The position numbers and the translations under genes were made by a program. From NCBI RefSeq assembly GCF_016612995.1, contig NZ_JAEOAH010000024.1, positions 24,754-88,753 of the forward strand: DNA of 64,000 nt, read 5' to 3'. Within the stretch, counting starts at the first letter, position 1. Every line of letters starts with the position of its first letter. Shown piece by piece: positions 57,271-64,000 of this stretch. This DNA is from Viridibacillus soli (GTDB lineage: Bacteria; Bacillota; Bacilli; Bacillales_A; Planococcaceae). A model generated the notes under the pieces. The model was not told the DNA's origin and ran no database searches. It worked only from the letters and a program-made list of their open reading frames with translations.

Positions 57271-58464
57271 ATGACAAAAACACAGGAACTTATTACGCAA
57301 ACAGAGAAATTCGGTGCTCCAAACTATCTACCACTACCAATCGTTATCTCGGAAGCAGAGGGAGTTTGGGTAAAAGATCCAGAAGGAAATAAATTTATGG
57401 ATATGCTTTCTGCGTATTCAGCTGTAAACCAAGGTCATCGCCATCCGAAAATCATTCAAGCGTTAAAGGATCAAGCAGATCGTGTGACATTAACATCACG
57501 TGCATTCCATAGTGATCAGCTTGGGCCATGGTATGAGTTAGTATGTGAAGTAACAGGAAAAGAAATGGCATTACCAATGAATACAGGTGCAGAAGCGGTT
57601 GAGACTGCATTTAAAGCAGCGCGTCGTTGGGCTTATGATGTAAAAGGTGTGGCAGAGGGGCAAGCAGAAATCATTGCATGTAATGGTAATTTTCATGGCC
57701 GTACGATGACGGCGGTATCTCTATCTTCAGAAGCAGAGTATAAAAGAGGTTTCGGACCAATGTTACCTGGTATTAAATTAGTAGATTACGGTGATTTAGA
57801 GGCTTTACAAGTAGCTATTACACCGAATACTGCGGCATTTTTAGTGGAGCCAATTCAAGGGGAAGCGGGTATTGTTATTCCGCCGGCAGGATATTTAAAA
57901 GCGGCACGCGAGTTATGTCGTGAAAATAATGTATTATTTATCGCTGATGAAATTCAAGCTGGTCTAGCACGTACAGGGAAAATGTTCGCATGTGAGTGGG
58001 AAGATGTAGATCCTGATATGTACATTTTAGGTAAAGCACTTGGTGGTGGTGTATTCCCAATTTCTTGTGTTGTTGCAAGTAAAGAAATTTTAGGTGTATA
58101 TAACCCAGGATCGCATGGCTCTACTTTTGGAGGAAATCCAATTGCCTGTGCCGTTTCAATTGCAGCGCTGAATGTATTAAAAGAAGAGAAACTTGCGGAA
58201 CGTTCTTTAGAGCTTGGAAATTATTTTATGGAACAACTGAAGGAAATTGGAAATGATGCGATAAAAGAAGTGAGAGGTCGCGGTTTATTCATCGGAATGG
58301 AGTTGAATGAATCAGCACGTCCATACTGTGAAAAGCTTATGGCTCTAGGGTTATTGTGTAAGGAAACGCATGAAACAGTGATCCGTTTTGCACCACCTCT
58401 TATTATTTCAAAGGAAGAGTTGGATTGGGCAATTGAAAAAATTCGAAAAGTGTTTGTAAAATAA
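57271..58464 (+). CDS. rocD: Ornithine aminotransferase
   Basis: A 397-residue PLP enzyme that converts ornithine to glutamate semialdehyde, feeding RocA. Typical features are [15 protein letters not shown] (about 99-113), [13 protein letters not shown] (about 226-238) and the PLP lysine in [13 protein letters not shown] (about 251-263). ATG follows AGGGGGAA. Length matches the family. Confidence 0.94.
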   Translation: MTKTQELITQTEKFGAPNYLPLPIVISEAEGVWVKDPEGNKFMDMLSAYSAVNQGHRHPKIIQALKDQADRVTLTSRAFHSDQLGPWYELVCEVTGKEMALPMNTGAEAVETAFKAARRWAYDVKGVAEGQAEIIACNGNFHGRTMTAVSLSSEAEYKRGFGPMLPGIKLVDYGDLEALQVAITPNTAAFLVEPIQGEAGIVIPPAGYLKAARELCRENNVLFIADEIQAGLARTGKMFACEWEDVDPDMYILGKALGGGVFPISCVVASKEILGVYNPGSHGSTFGGNPIACAVSIAALNVLKEEKLAERSLELGNYFMEQLKEIGNDAIKEVRGRGLFIGMELNESARPYCEKLMALGLLCKETHETVIRFAPPLIISKEELDWAIEKIRKVFVK

Positions 58465-58556
58465 ACTAAAAAACATCCCACAACGCTGAGAACTATGTTA
58501 CAATGTTTGCGATATGAAGTATAAAAACACTACGAATAAAGAGGCGAGAAAATCAA

Positions 58557-59801
58557 ATGGCAGAAAATCTTAACCTGTTTACATCAACGCAGGCGGTTAT
58601 TCATGAAGCACTTCACAAGCTAGGCTATGATGAAGGAATGTACGAACTTTTAAAAGAACCATTACGCATGTTAGAGGTACGTATACCCGTTAAGATGGAC
58701 GACGGCAAGGTGAAAGTATTCACAGGCTATCGTGCACAACATAATGATGCAGTAGGTCCTACAAAAGGTGGTGTGCGATTCCACCCTCAAGTTTCTGAAG
58801 ATGAAGTTAAAGCGCTTTCAATGTGGATGACTTTAAAAGCAGGTATTGTTGACTTACCTTATGGCGGAGGTAAAGGTGGTATCATTTGTGATCCACGCCA
58901 AATGTCTATGGATGAGATTGAAAAACTTAGCCGTGGCTATGTTCGTGCAATTAGTCAATTTGTTGGGCCAACAAAAGATATTCCAGCTCCAGACGTTTTC
59001 ACTAACTCACAAATTATGGCTTGGATGATGGATGAATATAGTCGAATCGATGAATTTAATTCTCCAGGTTTCATCACAGGTAAACCAATCGTGCTTGGTG
59101 GTTCACAAGGTCGTGACCGTGCAACTGCACAAGGTGTAACAATCGTGATTGAAGAAGCAGCTAAACGTCGTAACATCGATATTAAAGGTGCACGTGTTGT
59201 TATCCAAGGTTTTGGTAACGCAGGTAGCTTCCTAGCTAAATTCATGAGTGATTTAGGTGCAAAAGTTATTGGTATTTCAGATGCTCACGGTGCTTTACAT
59301 GATCCAGAAGGTCTTGATATTGATTATTTATTAGATCGTCGTGACAGTTTCGGTACTGTTACAACTCTTTTTGAAAATACGATTTCTAACCAAGAGCTAC
59401 TTGAATTGGATTGTGATATTTTAGTTCCTGCAGCCATTGAAAACCAAATTACTGCTGACAATGCTCATAATATCCGTGCTGGTATTGTGGTAGAAGCAGC
59501 AAATGGACCAACAACTTCAGAAGCAACGAAAATTTTAAATGATCGTGGCGTTTTATTAGTACCAGACGTACTTGCAAGCGCGGGCGGTGTAACAGTTTCT
59601 TACTTCGAGTGGGTTCAAAATAACCAAGGTTATTACTGGTCAGAAGAAGAAGTAAATGAAAAACTTCTTAAGAAAATGGTCGATGCATTTGACAATGTCT
59701 ACACAGTTGCAACAACTCGTGGCATTGACATGCGTCTAGCAGCATATATGGTCGGTGTACGTAAAACAGCTGAAGCATCTCGTTTCAGAGGTTGGGTATA
59801 A
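58557..59801 (+). CDS. rocG: NAD-specific glutamate dehydrogenase
   Basis: A 414-residue hexameric-type catabolic glutamate dehydrogenase converting glutamate to 2-oxoglutarate and ammonia. GPTKGGVRFHP (about 67-77), the catalytic LPYGGGKGG (about 100-108) and the dinucleotide motif GFGNAGS (about 222-228) are intact. It closely resembles both RocG and GudB; the location behind rocA-rocD favours RocG, but the name is arbitrary. In B. subtilis RocG also controls GltC, whose gene lies at the other end of this window. Confidence 0.93.
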   Translation: MAENLNLFTSTQAVIHEALHKLGYDEGMYELLKEPLRMLEVRIPVKMDDGKVKVFTGYRAQHNDAVGPTKGGVRFHPQVSEDEVKALSMWMTLKAGIVDLPYGGGKGGIICDPRQMSMDEIEKLSRGYVRAISQFVGPTKDIPAPDVFTNSQIMAWMMDEYSRIDEFNSPGFITGKPIVLGGSQGRDRATAQGVTIVIEEAAKRRNIDIKGARVVIQGFGNAGSFLAKFMSDLGAKVIGISDAHGALHDPEGLDIDYLLDRRDSFGTVTTLFENTISNQELLELDCDILVPAAIENQITADNAHNIRAGIVVEAANGPTTSEATKILNDRGVLLVPDVLASAGGVTVSYFEWVQNNQGYYWSEEEVNEKLLKKMVDAFDNVYTVATTRGIDMRLAAYMVGVRKTAEASRFRGWV

Positions 59802-59819
59802 TAGTAGATCAATAATATT

Positions 59820-59853
59820 GAAAGCCCAAGAGTCATACTCTTGGGCTTTTTTT
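59820..59853. terminator. Intrinsic terminator after glutamate dehydrogenase
   Basis: AAAGCCCAAGAGT-cat-ACTCTTGGGCTTT followed by TTTT; it can serve both strands. Confidence 0.9.
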
Positions 59854-59867
59854 GTACATATTGAAAA

Positions 59868-60104
59868 TTACGTCGTACGAGCAACTCGATGCTCTGTTCG
59901 TACTATTTCTTCTGATGGCTTGAAAAGTATTCCTAAATTCACGAGTCCAGCAATTCCAACTACAGTATAAATGATTCGTGAGACAACACTTCCTTGTCCG
60001 CCGAAAAGGCTTGCGACAACATCAAATTGAAATAAACCAATGACGCCCCAATTCAAAGCGCCAATAATAGTGAAAAATAAGGCCGTTCTTTGTAAAACAC
60101 TCAT
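59868..60104 (-). CDS. DUF378 family membrane protein (YuzA-like)
   Basis: A 78-residue protein with two hydrophobic segments and the DUF378 motif GALNWGVIGLFQFDVVASLF (about 16-35). ATG at 60104 follows GGAGG. Function unknown; YuzA of B. subtilis is of the same family. Confidence 0.85.
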   Translation of the reverse strand: MSVLQRTALFFTIIGALNWGVIGLFQFDVVASLFGGQGSVVSRIIYTVVGIAGLVNLGILFKPSEEIVRTEHRVARTT

Positions 60105-60160
60105 AATCACACCTCCTCTTACTGTTAGATTGTGTTGTGATGAGGAAATTCATACGATTA

Positions 60161-60871
60161 TTATTTTATAAAGTAAGTGTTTTTATTAGGTAGCTCTAAG
60201 CAATTTAATTGGCCACCATAAACTGCCCCGCCGTCAATCCCAATTAAATTATTTTCTCCAAAATACACATTATAATTATGTTCCATCTGATGCAAATTAG
60301 GTGTGGGCGTATGACCAAACACAACTGTTTTCTCCCCATTGTAACCATTGTGGAATTCATCACGAATCCAAATAAGCGTATCAAGATCATTTTCGTTTAA
60401 AGGAAGTTGTGAATCAACCCCAGCATGAACAAATATGTAATTTTCTTCTTCTATATATGTATGTAATGTTTTGATGAAAGCTAAATGTTCATCAAGCTTG
60501 GCAGATAGTAACTGTGGTGCAGTGAAATTCTCCTTTTCACCAGTTCCTTGTATTTTCTCTTCAGAAAAGCCATAGCTTTGTAAAGTTTCTTTACCGCCAC
60601 ATAGTTGGGTCCAATGCTTCCAAGCTTTCTCTGTTTGCTCAGTAAATGCTTTTTCCATTAAGTGTTCGTGATTGCCAGTTAAAACAATTGCACCGTTTTG
60701 CTGTAATTCCATAACGAAATCTAAAACAGAAGATGAATCTGGTCCACGATCGATATAGTCACCAAGTAAAAACAAACGATCTTCGTTTGGGGTATATTCT
60801 GCAAGTGTTAAAAGGTCTTGAAACTTTTTGAACTCGCCGTGAATATCGCTAATTATTAATGTTCTTGTCAT
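60161..60871 (-). CDS. PPP-family metallophosphoesterase
   Basis: A 236-residue serine/threonine phosphatase-like enzyme. The two-metal motifs are ISDIHGEF (about 6-13), GDYIDRGPDS (about 36-45), LTGNHEHL (about 65-72), VHAGVD and VFGHTPT. GDxxDRG and GNHE define the PPP family, which includes Ap4A hydrolases and PrpE. ATG at 60871 follows AAGAG; GTG/ATG codons just upstream are possible. The substrate is unknown. Confidence 0.85.
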   Translation of the reverse strand: MTRTLIISDIHGEFKKFQDLLTLAEYTPNEDRLFLLGDYIDRGPDSSSVLDFVMELQQNGAIVLTGNHEHLMEKAFTEQTEKAWKHWTQLCGGKETLQSYGFSEEKIQGTGEKENFTAPQLLSAKLDEHLAFIKTLHTYIEEENYIFVHAGVDSQLPLNENDLDTLIWIRDEFHNGYNGEKTVVFGHTPTPNLHQMEHNYNVYFGENNLIGIDGGAVYGGQLNCLELPNKNTYFIK

Positions 60872-60900
60872 CTTCATCACTCTTTTCTGGGGAATAGGAA

Positions 60901-60952
60901 CAAAAAGAGACGTTCGTCACTATGTGGAAGCAGACAAGACGTCTCTTTTTTT
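60901..60952 (-). terminator. Intrinsic terminator after the CDF exporter
   Basis: AAAAAGAGACGT (60902-60913) pairs with ACGTCTCTTTTT (60939-60950). Confidence 0.75.
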
Positions 60953-60955
60953 TAT

Positions 60956-61936
60956 CTACTTCAGTGCATCTGGGCGTTCACCAACATGATTCCAGTTCGT
61001 AACACCATCATCTTCATCAAAAGCAATCGTCACTTTCGAAACACTTTTTTGTGCTAATAAAATATCCATTAAATGATCGCGAATATCATCAACATAAGCA
61101 AAACTTAGCGTAGGATCAACTTCGGCAAGACATTCAACGTGTAAAAACTCACCTTCCTTAATTACTTCTAGCTTTTTAATATCGCGAATATTCGAATCAT
61201 CCCAAACTAAATAGGCAATGTGATTTAACATCTCTTCATCCGTTTCGCCAATTACGCCGCGTGCATTTTCTAAGAACACAACGCCGACAACATAGAACAT
61301 CATGAGACCAATCATTACAGAAGCAATACCTTCAGCTTGTAAAAACCCAGTGAAATGCGCCATAAGAACTGCTATAAAAGCCAACATGCCACCTAAAGTT
61401 GCAACTAAATCTTCCATGAAAACAAGTTTTGTTGCCGGTTTTGCACGATTTAAATGTGCAAAGGCTTTTGGCAAGGCAGTTAAGCCATTAGCTGTTATAC
61501 CTGAATCATGAAGGATTTCCTTTGCAGCTTTCATTAATACAATACTTTCTAAAATGATGCCGATTGCTAAAACGCTTAAACTAATCCACAGCCCACTTGA
61601 AGTAGTGGGATGCATGATTTGATGCCAACCTTCTTTAATCGTTTCGTAAGATAAAATTCCTACGATAATAACGGCACCTAGACATACTAAGTTAACAACT
61701 CGACCAAAACCGGTTGGGAATTTAGGAGTTGGCGCTTTTTTTGATAAAGCAGAGCCAATAAAAACGAAAAACTGATTGGCAGAGTCACCTAACGAGTGCA
61801 TCATTTCTGCAAACATGGCTATATTTCCTGTAAAGAAGAAAGCGACACCTTTAAGAACACCTAAAAACAAATTGACAAACGCCGCTAATAGCGAAGGTTT
61901 ATTACCTTGCTTTAGTAAGCTCCATAAATCACCCAT
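60956..61936 (-). CDS. Cation diffusion facilitator (CDF) family transporter
   Basis: A 326-residue metal exporter with about six helices. The first metal-site helix reads AMFAEMMHSLGDSANQFFVF (about 40-59), and the second has FMEDLVATLGGMLAF. A C-terminal cytoplasmic domain of about 90 residues (from LNHIAYLVWDD) follows. It is likely to export Zn2+, Mn2+ or Fe2+; specificity is not clear. ATG follows AAAGGAGG. Confidence 0.87.
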   Translation of the reverse strand: MGDLWSLLKQGNKPSLLAAFVNLFLGVLKGVAFFFTGNIAMFAEMMHSLGDSANQFFVFIGSALSKKAPTPKFPTGFGRVVNLVCLGAVIIVGILSYETIKEGWHQIMHPTTSSGLWISLSVLAIGIILESIVLMKAAKEILHDSGITANGLTALPKAFAHLNRAKPATKLVFMEDLVATLGGMLAFIAVLMAHFTGFLQAEGIASVMIGLMMFYVVGVVFLENARGVIGETDEEMLNHIAYLVWDDSNIRDIKKLEVIKEGEFLHVECLAEVDPTLSFAYVDDIRDHLMDILLAQKSVSKVTIAFDEDDGVTNWNHVGERPDALK

Positions 61937-61948
61937 AAAACGCCTCCT

Positions 61949-62671
61949 TTAAGATAGAATTTCAATTTCTATTTCATCGATATAATGAAGTTCCCGAACA
62001 CCTTTATATAAGGAAATAGTATCTTTTTTTGGAAGAGATGAAAAGCGTAAATCAAGCTCATGCTTTAATTCATTATTCGCAAGACGTATATCTTTAATAC
62101 GCATATTATCCACATCCATATCATTCTTCTGTAAATATACTAATATATCATTTATATACTTTACATCTTTTACCAATATTTTTAATGAAACTTCGCGCAT
62201 ACGTAGACGCTTAGGACCAAATCGCATAAAAATAGGAGCTAGGATTTCTATACCAATCATAACAATAATAACTGCAATGATTGCTTGCCCATAAAAGCCA
62301 GCGCCAACAGCGATTCCAATGCCTGCTGCACCCCAAATCATAGCGGCAGTAGTAAGACCGCTTATACTGTCATTATCTTTACGCAAAATGACTCCGGCAC
62401 CTAAGAAACCGATCCCGCTGACAATTTGAGCTGCTAAGCGTAACGGATCCATTGTGACATTAATGCCTGGTACGGGCTTTGCGTTATAAACAGACTCAAT
62501 TGAAATGATTGTTAACAAACAGCTGAATGTAGCAATAACTAAACTTGTTTTCAATCCAACTGGTTTCCTTTTTAGTTCCCTTTCGATCCCGATGACTAAA
62601 CTTAAAGTTGCTGCTACAATTAATTTAATAAGCATTTCATGAGTTAAAGAGTTATTCAGTAAAAAATCCAT
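61949..62671 (-). CDS. MgtC/SapB-family membrane protein
   Basis: A 240-residue protein with about five helices and a C-terminal ACT-like domain. The MgtC core GIERELKRKPVGLKTSLVIA (about 28-47) and GIGFLGAGVILRKD (about 90-103) are conserved. It may be linked to Mg2+ limitation or to protection of ATP synthase. It lies 12 bp upstream of the CDF gene on the same strand, so the two probably form an operon. Confidence 0.87.
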   Translation of the reverse strand: MDFLLNNSLTHEMLIKLIVAATLSLVIGIERELKRKPVGLKTSLVIATFSCLLTIISIESVYNAKPVPGINVTMDPLRLAAQIVSGIGFLGAGVILRKDNDSISGLTTAAMIWGAAGIGIAVGAGFYGQAIIAVIIVMIGIEILAPIFMRFGPKRLRMREVSLKILVKDVKYINDILVYLQKNDMDVDNMRIKDIRLANNELKHELDLRFSSLPKKDTISLYKGVRELHYIDEIEIEILS

Positions 62672-62804
62672 TTAAGAAACCTCCTGTTATTTAGTCTTCC
62701 TTATTGCGAATGGCATCCGTTCGTGTCAAAATGAAGTACATCTAGTATTCGTATTGTACACTATATAGATGGATAAATTTACTTTTTATAGGAAGTGCAG
62801 CGCA

Positions 62805-63707
62805 GTGGAAAAACCTAAGATCCATCCGTACATACCCATTATAATTGGGGTGATTTCGGTTTCTGCATCTGCTATTTTAGTGAAGCTTATAGCGGGGGTT
62901 GATTCGGGTGTCATTGCCTTTTATCGAATGCTATTCTCAATTTTAATCATGTCTCCATTATTCTTTATGAAATATACACATGAATTACGCCAATTAAAAA
63001 GAAGAGATTGGCTTTTTTCAATTATTGCGGGTATATTTTTAGCGTTTCATTTCATTCTATGGTTTGAATCGTTACGTTACACATCAGTAGCGAGTTCAAC
63101 TGTTCTCGTCACATTGCAACCAATCTTCGCTTTTGCAGGAACATATTTCTTTTTTAAAGAAAGAATCTCTTTTAAAACACTAATGTCAGGTTTCATTGCA
63201 ATAGTAGGAAGTGTATTAATTAGTTGGGGAGATTTAAAAGTAAGTGGCTCAGCTTTTTACGGTGATATGCTTGCACTAATCGCTTGTGCATTAGTGACAG
63301 GGTACTTATTATTTGGACAAGATGTTCGACAAAGGTTGTCGTTAATGACTTATACGATGCTTGTCTATACAGCTAGTACGATTACTTTATTTGTCTATGT
63401 TCTTATTAAAGAGGAATCATTTGGTCCGTATCCTACAAATGATTGGTTTTGGTTTGTATTATTAGCTGTAATACCGAACTTGCTTGGGCATAATCTTTTT
63501 AACTGGTCATTAAAGTGGGTGAGTACGAACGTGCTCTCGATAGCTATTTTATTTGAACCAATCGGAGCAGCAATCCTAGCTTACTTTATTTTTAACGAAC
63601 ACCTAATGCTTACTCAAGTAATTGGTGGAGCGATTGTAATAGCGGGTATTATGCTATTTGTAGTTGATGAAAAGATGCTTAAAAAGTTATTTCAAAAAAA
63701 CAGTTGA
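62805..63707 (+). CDS. EamA/DMT-family transporter
   Basis: A 300-residue, 10-helix drug/metabolite transporter with two EamA repeats. Typical pieces are FYRMLFSILIMSPLFF in the first repeat and FEPIGAAILAYFIFNE in the second. Its cargo is unknown. GTG at 62805 follows AGGAAG at nine bases. An ATG at 62769 extends it by 12 residues but has no ribosome-binding site and lies just after a TATA-like element. Confidence 0.85.
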   Translation: MEKPKIHPYIPIIIGVISVSASAILVKLIAGVDSGVIAFYRMLFSILIMSPLFFMKYTHELRQLKRRDWLFSIIAGIFLAFHFILWFESLRYTSVASSTVLVTLQPIFAFAGTYFFFKERISFKTLMSGFIAIVGSVLISWGDLKVSGSAFYGDMLALIACALVTGYLLFGQDVRQRLSLMTYTMLVYTASTITLFVYVLIKEESFGPYPTNDWFWFVLLAVIPNLLGHNLFNWSLKWVSTNVLSIAILFEPIGAAILAYFIFNEHLMLTQVIGGAIVIAGIMLFVVDEKMLKKLFQKNS

Positions 63708-64000
63708 TTTTTAAAATGAGATGCTGTATAGTAATAAATGTCGCTAAGACGTGCTACAAAATACGAATACAGCATCTAAAAAACTTTTTCAAAAAAGTGT
63801 TTGACAAAGAAAACAGATGATGATAAGATATTGAAGTCGCTAACGAAGCGGTAAACAAAATGAACCTTGAAAACTGAACATGCAAGACGTTAATCAATAA
63901 ATGTTTTGAACGCCAACTTTGGTTGGTGGATTAAAACGAAATAGATATCATCTTCGGATGATACGCTAGCAAAGCAAATGAGCTTTCAAACTAACTTTTA
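63704..64000 (+). promoter_or_regulatory. rRNA operon tandem promoters and 16S leader
   Basis: P1 is TTGATT (63704-63709), 17 bp, TATAGT (63727-63732), beginning inside the stop of the DMT gene. P2 is TTGACA (63801-63806), 17 bp, TAAGAT (63824-63829). Downstream, CCTTGAAAACTGAAC (from about 63866) and GAGCTTTCAAACTAAC near the end are the usual leader sequences before Bacillales 16S rRNA. No mature 16S sequence is within the window. Confidence 0.85.
63719..63777. repeat. 11-bp inverted repeat around rRNA promoter P1
   Basis: AGATGCTGTAT (63719-63729) and ATACAGCATCT (63767-63777) are perfect inverted copies, the left arm overlapping the P1 -10 box. It may be the DMT gene terminator (followed by A-rich, not T-rich, DNA) or a leader structure. 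Confidence 0.6.

Noticed and set aside
63840..64000. Beginning of the 16S rRNA gene
   Set aside because: The conserved GAGTTTGATC start is not reached; only the leader is inside the window.

Overview
The window looks like a chromosomal segment of a low-GC, endospore-forming Bacillota of the Planococcaceae/Caryophanaceae type (Lysinibacillus/Solibacillus-like). The reasons are AT-rich DNA, strong AGGAGG ribosome-binding sites with many TTG/GTG starts, a sporulation gene (yunB), and gene order that largely follows the Bacillus subtilis yun-yut-yui-yug region. The genus is inferred from memory of gene order and protein similarity; no search was run.

Layout. 0-8.4 kb: a dicarboxylate symporter, then divergent gltC and gltA-gltB (glutamate synthase). 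8.8-14.0 kb: the sufCDSUB iron-sulfur assembly operon. 14.0-15.7 kb: a small decayed island behind sufB, with an integrase tail and an Ltp-domain surface protein. 15.7-26.9 kb: yunF, yunE, yunD, an HD-GYP phosphodiesterase, yunB, lipA, yutD, a block of about 0.9 kb of structured repeats, a DUF3055 gene, yutE, yutF, yuzB, yutJ, yuzD. 27.2-30.2 kb: a YeaQ-like protein and a polysaccharide deacetylase flanked by a duplicated 23-bp sequence, then yutI (NfuA-like), a DUF2225 gene and yutM (SufA-like). 30.1-31.9 kb: a 1.7-kb mini-island flanked by perfect 34-bp direct repeats. 32.2-37.1 kb: yumB (NDH-2) with a leader terminator, a Nudix hydrolase, yuiB, yuiD, pepA and a Gly-Pro-Asn-Phe repeat protein. 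37.1-42.9 kb: the complete mrpABCDEFG Na+/H+ antiporter operon on the minus strand. 43-54 kb: yufK, a class A penicillin-binding protein, an MFS exporter, a cyclophilin, patB, yugE, a small XRE regulator, a sodium-dependent (NSS) transporter, an ECF sigma factor with a large membrane partner, and yugI. 54.2-59.8 kb: a RocR-like regulator divergent from rocA-rocD-glutamate dehydrogenase. 59.9-63.7 kb: a DUF378 protein, a PPP-type phosphatase, a CDF metal exporter, an MgtC-family protein and a DMT transporter. 63.7-64.0 kb: tandem promoters and leader of an rRNA operon whose 16S gene should begin just past the window edge.

How the genes fit together. Three themes recur. Nitrogen metabolism: glutamate is made by GltAB at one end, and arginine/ornithine/proline are broken down to glutamate and 2-oxoglutarate by RocA, RocD and glutamate dehydrogenase at the other. 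Iron-sulfur assembly: Suf, NfuA-like YutI, A-type YutM and the Fe-S enzymes LipA and GltAB. Cation homeostasis and membrane energetics: Mrp, two NDH-2-like flavoproteins, CDF and MgtC.

Most unusual points. (1) A tiny att-flanked island sits at the 3' end of yutM and carries truncated integrase and DUF3102 genes plus an intact DUF2441-like cargo gene; a second integrase relic lies just behind sufB. (2) A repeat block contains two copies of an approximately 60-bp module that differ by compensatory base changes. (3) The RocR-like regulator has lost the GAFTGA loop and Walker B acids, and two 17-bp palindromes flank a sigma-A-like promoter upstream of rocA. (4) An intrinsic terminator lies between the predicted promoter and the start codon of yumB.
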